DNA of 64,000 bases from Mycobacterium conspicuum (lineage in GTDB: Bacteria > Actinomycetota > Actinomycetes > Mycobacteriales > Mycobacteriaceae), in contig NZ_AP022613.1 of NCBI RefSeq assembly GCF_010730195.1, positions 5,022,001-5,086,000 on the forward strand, in the 5' to 3' direction. The position numbers were made by a program, and so were the translations under genes. Position 1 is the stretch's first letter. Each line of letters begins with the position of its first letter. Under the pieces are notes generated by a model. The model saw only the letters and a list, made by a program, of their open reading frames with translations, did not search any database and was not told the origin of the DNA. Below are positions 16,470 to 24,406 of this stretch, piece by piece.

Positions 16470-16493
16470 TTTAAGTCAAGCGATTGATTTAAA
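16470..16493. promoter_or_regulatory. 24-bp palindromic operator before the TetR-led operon
   Basis: Arms TTTAAGTCAA (16470-16479) and TTGATTTAAA (16484-16493), with GCGA between them; one mismatch in the arms. The AT-rich island stands out in GC-rich DNA and is placed to cover the operon promoter. TCAA-N4-TTGA cores are common for TetR proteins. Confidence 0.75.
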
Positions 16494-16497
16494 TTGG

Positions 16498-17736
16498 CTA
16501 GTGCCCCGCGTCGAACGCGATGGGTAGCGTGACCGGCCCGCTCAGCCCGGTCAGTGGCTTCCACGGGGCCGGGCCGGTGCGCCGGGCGTTGGGCATGCGT
16601 CGCGCCATGATCGACAGCGCTTCGGCGAGCTCAAGTCTGGCGAGATTCGCACCGAGGCAATAGTGCGCGCCCGCACCGAAGGTCTGCATCGCTGGGACAC
16701 CATCGCGGGTGATGGCCAGGCGGTCAGGGAAGGCGTACACGGCGGGATCGCGATTCGCGGCGGCGGTGTTGGCGATGACCAGCGTGCCGGCCGGGATCAC
16801 CACCCCGGCGAGCTCGACGTCCTCCAGGGCCGTGCGGAGGGTGCCGCTTGCGATCGGCGAGTGACGCATCGTCTCTTCCACCGCGTTCGTCGCCAGCTCG
16901 GGCTGCCGGGCGAGCAGCGCCCACTGGTCGGGGTGATCGCACAGCACCTGAACCGACGCGGCGAGTTGATTCCGCGTGGTGTCGGTGCCGGCGATCAGCA
17001 GGCCCGCCACCAGCATCCGTAACTCGTCGGCGTCGAGGCGATCACCGTCATCCTCGGCGCGAATCAGCTCGGAGAGCAGGTCGCCGGTCAGCGTCCGGCG
17101 CCGGTCGGCGACCATGCCGTCGATGTACGCGTCGAGCTCATCCCACGCCGTCAGGATCGCCCGTTCGTGCTCGGCGACGTTCCAGGCGAACACCTTGAAG
17201 ATGTCGTCGGTCCAATCCGAGAACAGCTCCCAATCCTCGGCGGGCGCGCCGAGCAGCGCGCAGATGATCGGGATCGGGTACCGGCGCGCGATGTCGGTGA
17301 CCACGTCGCAGTGCCCGGTTCCGGTGTGCGGGTCGATTAGTTCGGTGATCACGTCGGCGATCGTGGTGCGCAATCGTTCGGTAGCGCGGGGGGTGAACGC
17401 CTGTGACACCAGCCGGCGCAGGCGATGGTGTGCGGCCCCATCCAGGCTGATCAGATTCGTCGCGACCCGCTCCCACAACGGGCCGCTGGTGATGCCCTGG
17501 GAGGCGAGAAACATGCCCTGGGGCACCCGGAATCGTGGGTCGCGCAGCACGGTTCGCACCAGTTCGTACGTCAGCAACTCCGGCCCGTGCGGCCCGATCG
17601 CGATCGGCGCCTGTCGTCGCGCGCGGCGGATGATCTCATGGGCCTCCTCGAGGCTCTCGCAACGCTCGTAGTCGATGTTCGGCAAGTCGGCGTCAAAGAC
17701 GGTCGGGCAGATGGGGCGATCGATCACGCTCGTCAT
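16498..17736 (-). CDS. Cytochrome P450
   Basis: 412-residue class I P450. I-helix GLLIAGTDTTRNQLA, ExxR helix EETMRHSPI, heme loop FGAGAHYCLG with Cys near residue 360. It ends 53 bp before the TetR-led operon, and the TetR operator lies in that gap, so it probably has its own promoter in the 17737-18002 region. No ferredoxin is adjacent; it may use the one at 15571. Confidence 0.93.
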   Translation of the reverse strand: MTSVIDRPICPTVFDADLPNIDYERCESLEEAHEIIRRARRQAPIAIGPHGPELLTYELVRTVLRDPRFRVPQGMFLASQGITSGPLWERVATNLISLDGAAHHRLRRLVSQAFTPRATERLRTTIADVITELIDPHTGTGHCDVVTDIARRYPIPIICALLGAPAEDWELFSDWTDDIFKVFAWNVAEHERAILTAWDELDAYIDGMVADRRRTLTGDLLSELIRAEDDGDRLDADELRMLVAGLLIAGTDTTRNQLAASVQVLCDHPDQWALLARQPELATNAVEETMRHSPIASGTLRTALEDVELAGVVIPAGTLVIANTAAANRDPAVYAFPDRLAITRDGVPAMQTFGAGAHYCLGANLARLELAEALSIMARRMPNARRTGPAPWKPLTGLSGPVTLPIAFDAGH

Positions 17737-17864
17737 GGCGGCCTTCCGGTGGTCATTCGTGAAGTGCGTTCACCAGAAAGTCTTGGCGGCGGGAGCACGC
17801 AGCACATGCGTAGCCGACTACCTGTCTTATGTGTGCGGCGATGCGCATTTCCGCCGGGATTTCG

Positions 17865-17887
17865 GCGCCACCTGTCAGAGGTGGCGC
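17865..17887. promoter_or_regulatory. Perfect 9-bp stem-loop in a divergent promoter region
   Basis: GCGCCACCT (17865-17873), loop GTCAG, AGGTGGCGC (17879-17887). It lies in the 266-bp gap between the P450 (minus) and the NmrA-like gene (plus), about 116 bp before the latter. It could be a leader hairpin or an operator. The gap holds no convincing gene. Confidence 0.45.
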
Positions 17888-18002
17888 GAGCTGGGAGACG
17901 CAACCGAAGTGGCCGCGGCCGCGACCCAAATTTTCTGAGCCTGTAGATCTAGATGAGAATCGACAGATCAGCGCATCAGGCAACGGAAGGGTCATCGAGG
18001 TC

Positions 18003-18764
18003 ATGAAGATCGTAGTCATCGGCGGTACTGGACTGATCGGCTCGCAGGTCATCGCCCAGCTCGTGGAGCTGGGACACGAAGCGGTCGCGGCGTCGCCGCG
18101 CTCCGGCGTGAACGCGGTCACCGGCGAGGGCCTCGCCGAAGCGCTCGCCGGTGCGCACACGGTCGTGGACGTGGCCAACTCACCGTCCTGGGCCGACGAC
18201 GACGTGCTGCAGTTCTTCACTGCGTCTAGCCGCAACTTGCTCGCGGCGGAGCGCGACGCCGGTGTGCAGCACCACGTGGCGCTCTCGATCGTCGGGTGCG
18301 ACCGGGTACCAGACAGCGGCTACATGCGGGCCAAGGTCGCCCAGGAAAAGGTGATCGAGGAGTCGGGAGCCCCGTACACCGTCGTGCGCGCAACTCAGTT
18401 CTTCGAATTCGTTGGCGGCATTGCCGATTCGATGACCAACGGGGACACGGTCCGCGCGCCGCATGCGGCGTTCCAGCCGATCGCCGCGGCGGATGTCTCC
18501 ACCGGCGTCACCCGTGCGACCACGGGCGATCCCGTCAACGGAATAGTCAACATCGCCGGCCCGGAGAAGCGCGGCATGGATGACTTCATCCGAACCCAGT
18601 TCGCGCAGACCGGCGATGCGCGCCAGCTGGTGGTCGATGCCCAATCGCGCTATTACGGTGCGGTGCTGGATGATCGCAGCATCGTTCCCGTCGACGGCGA
18701 GAACCCGACCATCTTCCCCACTCGCTTCGAAGACTGGCTGTCCGCTCGCGCCGGCGCCGTCTGA
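18003..18764 (+). CDS. NmrA-like NAD(P)-binding protein
   Basis: 253-residue atypical SDR of the NmrA/NAD(P)H-binding type. The Rossmann loop is VIGGTGLIGSQV (GGTGLIG, residues 8-14). VVDVANSPSW and HHVALSIVGCDRVPDSGYMRAKVAQEKVIEESG hold the YxxxK-like region, followed by YTVVRATQFFEF. The ATG at 18003 starts exactly at the Rossmann strand. Members act as redox sensors or as quinone, flavonoid or sugar-nucleotide reductases; no specific role can be assigned. A strong hairpin follows the stop. Confidence 0.88.
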   Translation: MKIVVIGGTGLIGSQVIAQLVELGHEAVAASPRSGVNAVTGEGLAEALAGAHTVVDVANSPSWADDDVLQFFTASSRNLLAAERDAGVQHHVALSIVGCDRVPDSGYMRAKVAQEKVIEESGAPYTVVRATQFFEFVGGIADSMTNGDTVRAPHAAFQPIAAADVSTGVTRATTGDPVNGIVNIAGPEKRGMDDFIRTQFAQTGDARQLVVDAQSRYYGAVLDDRSIVPVDGENPTIFPTRFEDWLSARAGAV

Positions 18765-18780
18765 GCTCACACTCCGGCGG

Positions 18781-18832
18781 GCGCGGGGGCTATGGTCGGT
18801 TGCACAGCGAAATTCGTCCATAGCCCCCGCGC
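18781..18832. terminator. 15-bp perfect inverted repeat downstream of the NmrA-like gene
   Basis: GCGCGGGGGCTATGG (18781-18795) and CCATAGCCCCCGCGC (18818-18832) pair perfectly around a 22-nt loop. It starts 16 bp after the stop and ends 41 bp before the multicopper oxidase start. Probably a terminator for the first gene, though a leader structure for the oxidase is not excluded. Confidence 0.6.
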
Positions 18833-18873
18833 TCGGCAGCGCCGGAGAACCGCGCGCACACAAGGAGCTGTTC

Positions 18874-20448
18874 ATGCCTACGATCACCAGGCGCAGTTTC
18901 CTGGCCGCCGGCCTCGCGGGTGGATTCGCGGTGGCCTGCAGTCAAAATCCGCGGCCGACGAGTAGCGCCGCCAAGATGCAGGCCGCGATCAAGGCCGCCG
19001 AGGCCGCCCGGCCGCACAGCGGACACACCGTCACGGCCACCTTGACCGCCCAGCAGACCGACATCGACCTGGGTGGTATCACCGCACGCACGTTCGCCTA
19101 CGGCAGCACCGTCCCGGGCCCGCTGATTCGGGCCAACATCGGCGACGAGATTGCGATCACGGTCCAAAACCGGCTCAGCGACCCGACTTCCGTGCACTGG
19201 CACGGAATCGCCCTGCGCAATGACATGGACGGCGTCGAGCCCGCCACCCCGAACATCCCCGCCGGACGGGACTTCACCTTTCGGTTCTCCGTTCCCAATG
19301 CCGGCACCTACTGGGCCCATCCGCACGTCGGCCTCGAAGAGGACATGGGTCTTTATCTGCCGGTCATCATCGACGATCCGACCGAGCCAGGAAACTATGA
19401 CGCCGAATGGATTATCGTCATGGATGATTGGACCGATGGCATCGGCAAAACCCCGCAGCAGCTCTACGATTCACTGACCTCCCCGAACAAGCCCGCGATG
19501 CCAACCATGTCCCCGCCGGCTTCCACCACGCCGACATCAACCACGACGACGAGCAAGGCGACCGGTACGTCCGAGACGTCCGGAACTTCCACTTCGACAA
19601 GCGCGGCGGCCGGCGCACCGGGTGAACCCGGCACCAGCGAGCTGCTCGGCGGCGACGCGGGCGACATCGCCTACCCCTACTACCTGATCAACGGGCGGAT
19701 CCCCGCCGCCGCCACCACACTCAACGCGAAGCCGGGCCACCGAATCCGGATCCGCTTCATCAATACCGGCTCGGACACCGCCTTTCGCGTCGCGTTGGCC
19801 GGTCATTCCATGACCGTCACCCACACCGACGGCTTCCCCGTGGTACCCACCCAGGTCGACGCGCTGCTGATCGGCATGGCCGAACGCTACGACGTCATCG
19901 TGACCGCCGCCGACGGCGTGTTCCCGTTGGTCGCGGCCGCCGAAGGGAAAAACGCCGTCGCACGTGCACTGCTCGTCACCGGCTCGGGCAGCCAACCGGA
20001 TCCGCAATTCCGGCCGGCCGAACTCACCAAGCGGGTGGGGACGATCGACATGTTCACCGCGACCACGTCGGTCAACCTGGGTGCGGCCGAACCCAACCTG
20101 AAACTGCCGGTCGCCTTGGGCGGCGACATGACGAAATATGTGTGGACCCTCAACGGCGAGCCCTACAGCAAGACAGACCCGCTACACGTCCGCCAAGGCC
20201 AGCGGCCGACCATCACCTTCGACAACCAAACGATGATGTATCACCCGATGCACCTGCACGGCCACACTTTTCAGCTGATCAAATCCGACGGGTCGCCCGG
20301 CGCCCGCAAGGACACCGTGATCGTGCTGCCGAAGCAGAAGATCAACGCCGTTCTGGTCGCCGACAACCCGGGCTTGTGGATGTTGCACTGCCACAACACC
20401 TACCACGCGTACGCCGGGATGCAGAGCCGGTTGGATTACGTGTTCTGA
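18874..20448 (+). CDS. mmcO: Multicopper oxidase, Tat-exported lipoprotein (MmcO-like)
   Basis: 524 residues from ATG 18874 with AAGGAG at 18862. The N-terminus has a twin-arginine signal (RRSFLAAG) and a cysteine at 22 (GFAVAC) fitting a lipobox, so the protein is probably exported folded and membrane-anchored. Copper ligands are complete: HWH (108-110), HPH (149-151), HPMHLHGH (from 457), HCH (505-507) and axial Met516. Residues about 208-250 form a Ser/Thr/Pro-rich linker between cupredoxin domains. Mycobacterial MmcO oxidises Cu(I) and protects against copper; the sequence matches that type closely. It converges with the next gene, overlapping by 13 bp. Confidence 0.92.
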   Translation: MPTITRRSFLAAGLAGGFAVACSQNPRPTSSAAKMQAAIKAAEAARPHSGHTVTATLTAQQTDIDLGGITARTFAYGSTVPGPLIRANIGDEIAITVQNRLSDPTSVHWHGIALRNDMDGVEPATPNIPAGRDFTFRFSVPNAGTYWAHPHVGLEEDMGLYLPVIIDDPTEPGNYDAEWIIVMDDWTDGIGKTPQQLYDSLTSPNKPAMPTMSPPASTTPTSTTTTSKATGTSETSGTSTSTSAAAGAPGEPGTSELLGGDAGDIAYPYYLINGRIPAAATTLNAKPGHRIRIRFINTGSDTAFRVALAGHSMTVTHTDGFPVVPTQVDALLIGMAERYDVIVTAADGVFPLVAAAEGKNAVARALLVTGSGSQPDPQFRPAELTKRVGTIDMFTATTSVNLGAAEPNLKLPVALGGDMTKYVWTLNGEPYSKTDPLHVRQGQRPTITFDNQTMMYHPMHLHGHTFQLIKSDGSPGARKDTVIVLPKQKINAVLVADNPGLWMLHCHNTYHAYAGMQSRLDYVF

Positions 20449-21266
20449 CTCGAGAGAAATTCCAGCAGCAGCCCATTGACCACCGACGACTGTTCGATCT
20501 GCGGGCAGTGGCCGGCATCGTCGACGACGACCGAACGCGCGCCCTCGATCTGCTTGGCGATCTCGGCGGACCACCCGGGCGGAAGCAACTTGTCGTTGCC
20601 GCCCTCGATCACCAGCGTCGGCACCCTAATGCGCTCATAGGCACGCGCACTTGACGGCGTCGGGGGCCGCTGCGAACCGGGACGGCGAAAGCGGGCCGCG
20701 GCCACCGCCTCCCACGCCCCGGGTGCGGTGCTGGACTCGTAGCGCCGGCCCACGTATTGCTCGTCGGCCGGATAGCCGGCGCCGTGGAACAACGCCTCGA
20801 CGATCCGCCGCATGGCCGGCAGGGTCGCGTCGTACTCCTGCAGGGCCTCAAAGTGCTTGTTCTGCTGGATCTCTCCGCCGCCGCAGACGATCACCAGGCT
20901 GCGAACCGGCAGCAGCGGCGCGTCCGACGTGGTGTCGTTGAGCAGATTGATGGCGCCCATCGAGTTGCCGACGAAATGGGCCGACCCTACGCCGAGTGTC
21001 TCGCAGAACCGAGCCACGTGCCGAATCCGCATGCCGCGGCCGTCGACGAAGTCGATCACCTTCGCCGACCGCCCGTACCCCAGCATGTCGGGGGCCAGCA
21101 CCCGGTACCGCGCGGCGAGGGCGGCGATGTTGCGCTCCCAGCCGAGTTCGGCGCTGGCACCGAATTCGCCGCCGTGCAGCAGCACCACCGGATCACCGTC
21201 GCCGGCTTCCAGATAACCGGTGACGAGGCCGTCGACCATCGTGGTCTTGCGTTCGAATTCCGTCAT
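20436..21266 (-). CDS. Alpha/beta hydrolase (MhpC-like meta-cleavage product hydrolase)
   Basis: 276 residues. Nucleophile elbow GNSMGAI, oxyanion LLHGGEFGASAELGW, acid in GGNDKLLP and catalytic His in DDAGHCPQIEQ. This pattern is typical of C-C bond hydrolases acting on meta-cleavage products. Last gene of the operon that starts at 29598; its ATG overlaps the cyclase-family stop (ATGA). With the hydrolase at 28735 the operon has two enzymes of this class, and which one acts on the ring-fission product cannot be told. Confidence 0.88.
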   Translation of the reverse strand: MTEFERKTTMVDGLVTGYLEAGDGDPVVLLHGGEFGASAELGWERNIAALAARYRVLAPDMLGYGRSAKVIDFVDGRGMRIRHVARFCETLGVGSAHFVGNSMGAINLLNDTTSDAPLLPVRSLVIVCGGGEIQQNKHFEALQEYDATLPAMRRIVEALFHGAGYPADEQYVGRRYESSTAPGAWEAVAAARFRRPGSQRPPTPSSARAYERIRVPTLVIEGGNDKLLPPGWSAEIAKQIEGARSVVVDDAGHCPQIEQSSVVNGLLLEFLSSQNT

Positions 21267-22255
21267 TTGATCGCGATCGGGTTCACCGGGGAGCCCACGG
21301 CGCCAACGACTCTCAGGGGCGGGGCAACGAGCTGGAACTCGTAGACACCATCGGCCGCACAGTCGTCGGCCAGTGCGGTGAGGTCCCAGTACTCACCGAA
21401 CATCATCCCCATGTCGCGCAGACAGAGCAGATGCAAGGGGAAGGTGATTCCCTCGACGCCCGAGACCAGGTCTTCGACTTGAAGGTTGTCGGCCGCGACT
21501 GCGGCAATCTCGTGATCATGTAGCCACTGGGCACACCGCCAGTCCAGTCCGGAATAGCCTTCCGTCTTGTTGCCGGTCATGAGAAACCTTGCCCACCAAC
21601 CGGTCCGGATCAGCACGATGTCACCCGGGCCGATCGCCACCCCCTGCACGCGCACCACATCGTCCAGTTCTTCCGGCGAAATCGGGTTGCCGGCTTCGAG
21701 GAACACGTCCGCGTTGCGGTGACGAACCAGGTCCAGCAGCACGCCGCGCGACGTGATGCCCTTCCCATCGACCTTGTCGATGCCGCAGCGGTAGGCCCCC
21801 ATGCTGGTCACCGAATCGGCCGGGAAGCCGTTGTAGAGGTGGCCGTCGTAATAGACGTGGGACAGCGCGTCCCACTGGCTGGCCGCCTGCAACGGCATGA
21901 TGATGATGTCGTCGTTGAACCGGAAGGGGTTATCCGCGGTCATGTAACCGCTCAGCTGCTGCGCCAACGGATTACTCGACCAGCCGGGCCCGTACCTGGC
22001 GAGCGTGTTCACGTCCCCGCCGTCCACGGTCATGACGTGCACGGGGTTGTGCCGGAACTCGAAGGCGCCCTGTGGGCCGGACGCGCCGAAATCCACGCCG
22101 AGCGGAAAGACCTTGCCGTGCCGCACCAGGCTCGCGGCCTGTGCGACCTTTTCGGCGGTGATGAAGTTCAGGGTGCCCAGCTCGTCGTCGTCCCCCCAGC
22201 GGCCCCAATTGCTGACATCGCGCGCGGCCCGCCGAAAGTCAGTCATGCTGGCCAT
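21263..22255 (-). CDS. Cyclase-family (kynurenine-formamidase-like) metal hydrolase
   Basis: 330 residues from ATG 22255 with GAAGGA upstream; the longer frame to 22360 lies inside the neighbouring SDR. Features of the PF04199 fold: LGTLNFITAEKVAQAASLVRHGKVFPL, the metal-site segment SQWDALSHVYYDGHLYNGF, and GDIVLIRTGW. Members hydrolyse amides, lactones or cyclic ketones such as isatin and N-formylkynurenine. In a ring-cleavage operon it could open a lactone or cyclic intermediate. Four bases separate its start from the SDR stop. Confidence 0.88.
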   Translation of the reverse strand: MASMTDFRRAARDVSNWGRWGDDDELGTLNFITAEKVAQAASLVRHGKVFPLGVDFGASGPQGAFEFRHNPVHVMTVDGGDVNTLARYGPGWSSNPLAQQLSGYMTADNPFRFNDDIIIMPLQAASQWDALSHVYYDGHLYNGFPADSVTSMGAYRCGIDKVDGKGITSRGVLLDLVRHRNADVFLEAGNPISPEELDDVVRVQGVAIGPGDIVLIRTGWWARFLMTGNKTEGYSGLDWRCAQWLHDHEIAAVAADNLQVEDLVSGVEGITFPLHLLCLRDMGMMFGEYWDLTALADDCAADGVYEFQLVAPPLRVVGAVGSPVNPIAIK

Positions 22256-22259
22256 GGGC

Positions 22260-23090
22260 TCATCCTTCCTGAAGTTCGCGGGCCATTTCACTGGCGATGC
22301 CGGCGCCGATATTTCCGCCGTCGACCCAGATGACCTGTCCCGAAATATAGCTGGCCGCACGGCTATTCAGGAATACCAGCACCGCGGCCTGTTCGGCGGG
22401 ATCGGAAACCCGGCCCAGCGGCTTGGGTATGTCGTCCAGGAAGCCCTGCCCGTAGGCGGTTCGCAACTGGTCGAGGATCGGGGTCTCGGTGACACCGGGC
22501 CCGGTGCAGTTGATGCGGATGCCCCGTGCGCCGAGCCGGGTGGCGCTGGCCATGCTGTAGAGGATGAGCGCCTCCTTGGACAGCTGATAGCCGGTGCCCA
22601 CCACCTCGGGGTGCTGCCGGCACCAGTCGACGCCGTCGCTCATCGTCGCGGTGTGCAGCAGCGGTGCCACGTCCCGCAGATGTTCGCGATACGCCGAGGC
22701 CGCCAGCGAGGACACGCTCACGATCGAGCCGCCATCGGTCAGATTGGGGATCAGCGCCTCGGTGAGGTGGCGCAGGCCGAGGAAATTGATGGTGACGACC
22801 AGCAACGGGTCACCGATCCCCGAGGAGACGCCGGCGACGTTGAACAGCGCATCGACCCCGCCGCCGACGGACGCGACCGCGCGGTCGATGGAGGCCGGCT
22901 CGGCCAGGTCAACCTCGTGAAAGTCGTTGAGCTCGAACGCAGGACGGCGCTTGTCGAGTCCGACGACGTTCGCCCCGAGTTCGGTGAGCTGGCGCACCAC
23001 GTGCTCGCCGATGCCCGATGCGCATCCGGTCACCACGACGCGGCGGCAGTGATAGCCCAGGTGGCGCCACAACCCGTCGATCCCTGTCAA
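22260..23090 (-). CDS. Short-chain dehydrogenase/reductase
   Basis: 276 residues from TTG 23090, 3 bp after the LLM gene stop; alternative starts cannot be excluded, but homology begins by residue 17. Nucleotide loop VTGCASGIGEHV, NVAGVSSG, Ser in VSVSSLAASAY, and YQLSK as the YxxxK. A 20-30 residue insert between Ser and Tyr resembles 3-alpha-hydroxysteroid dehydrogenase-type SDRs. Likely oxidises a hydroxyl in the operon's substrate. Confidence 0.87.
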   Translation of the reverse strand: MTGIDGLWRHLGYHCRRVVVTGCASGIGEHVVRQLTELGANVVGLDKRRPAFELNDFHEVDLAEPASIDRAVASVGGGVDALFNVAGVSSGIGDPLLVVTINFLGLRHLTEALIPNLTDGGSIVSVSSLAASAYREHLRDVAPLLHTATMSDGVDWCRQHPEVVGTGYQLSKEALILYSMASATRLGARGIRINCTGPGVTETPILDQLRTAYGQGFLDDIPKPLGRVSDPAEQAAVLVFLNSRAASYISGQVIWVDGGNIGAGIASEMARELQEG

Positions 23091-23093
23091 CGA

Positions 23094-24404
23094 TCAGCCC
23101 TTCTTCTGCTGCTGCTCCTTCAGCCGCTGCGCCGCCTGGACGCGGCCCTCGTTGATCTCGGCCATGGCCTCCGGGATTTCACTGGCAGTGAAGCTACCGC
23201 CGCGGCCGGTCGGCAGCCCCCCGAACGAGTAACTCTCGTCGAACTTCGGTGCGGTGGACTCCGGGCGCCGCGCCTCGATCTTCTCGATGACCGGCGCCAG
23301 CCGTGTGGCCTTGTCCGCCACGGCCTTTGCGTCTCGCTCGATGAACTCGGGCAGCACTTCCTTGCCCATCAATTCGATGGATTCCATGGTGCCCTCGTGG
23401 CTGCGCGGGTTGAGCAGCAGGATGATCTCGTCGACGCCGCTTTCCTCGTAGCCCCGCAGGAACTCGCGCACGGTGGCCGGCGAGCCGATGGCGCCGCGTC
23501 CGGGGCCGTAGGCCAGCGTCGGGTCCTTCTCGACCTCTTCGAGATAGCGCTTCCACACTCCGGTCCGCCCGGGTGTGTGCACGCCGGTCATGTAGTAGTG
23601 CATGATCCCGAACGAGAAGAAGCCACCGCCCTGCCCGAGGCGCTCGAGGGCCTGCTCGTCCGTCTTGGCGACCATCATCGACAGGTCACCGCCGATGGCC
23701 AGGATGTTCGGGTTGATCGCCGGGGTGACCGGGACGCCGTTCTCCTCGAGTTCCTTGTAGTAGCCGTTGACCCGCTCGGTCAGCGGCCCGGGACCTGTGT
23801 AGGCGAAACTCAAGGCGCCGATGGCCTTTTGGGCGGCCATCTGCACGCTGGCCGGCCGGGTGCACGCGACCCAGACCGGTGGATGCGGTTTTTGCAGCGG
23901 CTTGGGGACGACGTTGCGGGCCGGCATCTGGATGTGCTCGCCCTGGAAGCCCGCGAAGGGCTCCTCGATCATGCAGCGGATCGCGACCTCGAGGGCCTCT
24001 TCCCACTGGGCGCGCTTGTCGGCGGGATCGATGTTGAATCCGCCGAGTTCACCGACGGAGGAGGATTCCCCGGTGCCGAACTCGACGCGCCCGTTGGAAA
24101 GCAGATCCAGGGTGGCGATGCGTTCGGCGACGCGCGCCGGGTGGTTGACCGCCGGGGGCAGGTGCATGATGCCGAATCCCAGCCGAATGTTTTTGGTGCG
24201 CTGGCTGGCCGCGGCCAGAAAGATCTCCGGCGCCGTGGAGTGGCAGTACTCCTCGAGGAAATGGTGCTCGGTCAGCCAGACGGTGGAGAAACCGGCCTTG
24301 TCGGCGGCCTCCACCTCGTCGAGGCAGTCCTGCAACATGATGTGCTCGTCTTCGGGGACCCACGGCCGCGGCAGGGCGAATTCGTAGAACAGTGAGATTT
24401 TCAT
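23094..24404 (-). CDS. LLM-class flavin-dependent oxidoreductase
   Basis: 436-residue luciferase-like monooxygenase fold. N-terminal strand MKISLFYEFALPRPW, AGFSTVWLTEHHFLEEY, GFGIMHLPPAVNHPARVAERIATLDLLSNGRVEFGTG, and PPVWVACTRPASV. Longer than F420-type members and nearer the bacterial-luciferase/alkane-monooxygenase-like group, so FMN and O2 use is plausible. A strong AGGAGG lies 7 bp before the ATG. Placed between the KstD-like flavoprotein and the SDR. Confidence 0.9.
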   Translation of the reverse strand: MKISLFYEFALPRPWVPEDEHIMLQDCLDEVEAADKAGFSTVWLTEHHFLEEYCHSTAPEIFLAAASQRTKNIRLGFGIMHLPPAVNHPARVAERIATLDLLSNGRVEFGTGESSSVGELGGFNIDPADKRAQWEEALEVAIRCMIEEPFAGFQGEHIQMPARNVVPKPLQKPHPPVWVACTRPASVQMAAQKAIGALSFAYTGPGPLTERVNGYYKELEENGVPVTPAINPNILAIGGDLSMMVAKTDEQALERLGQGGGFFSFGIMHYYMTGVHTPGRTGVWKRYLEEVEKDPTLAYGPGRGAIGSPATVREFLRGYEESGVDEIILLLNPRSHEGTMESIELMGKEVLPEFIERDAKAVADKATRLAPVIEKIEARRPESTAPKFDESYSFGGLPTGRGGSFTASEIPEAMAEINEGRVQAAQRLKEQQQKKG

Positions 24405-24406
24405 TG

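Noticed and set aside
17675..17938. 87-codon plus-strand frame in the gap before the NmrA-like gene
   Set aside because: It begins inside the P450 on the other strand, has no ribosome site, and I recognise no domain. A gene remnant is possible but unsupported.
19486..19650. Frameshift or assembly error in the multicopper oxidase linker
   Set aside because: The frame is continuous on both sides and all copper ligands are in phase; low-complexity linkers occur at this position in related proteins.
22005..24395. 796-codon plus-strand open frame opposite the SDR and LLM genes
   Set aside because: It is antisense to three well-supported genes with strong family motifs; long mirror frames are expected in high-GC codon-biased DNA.
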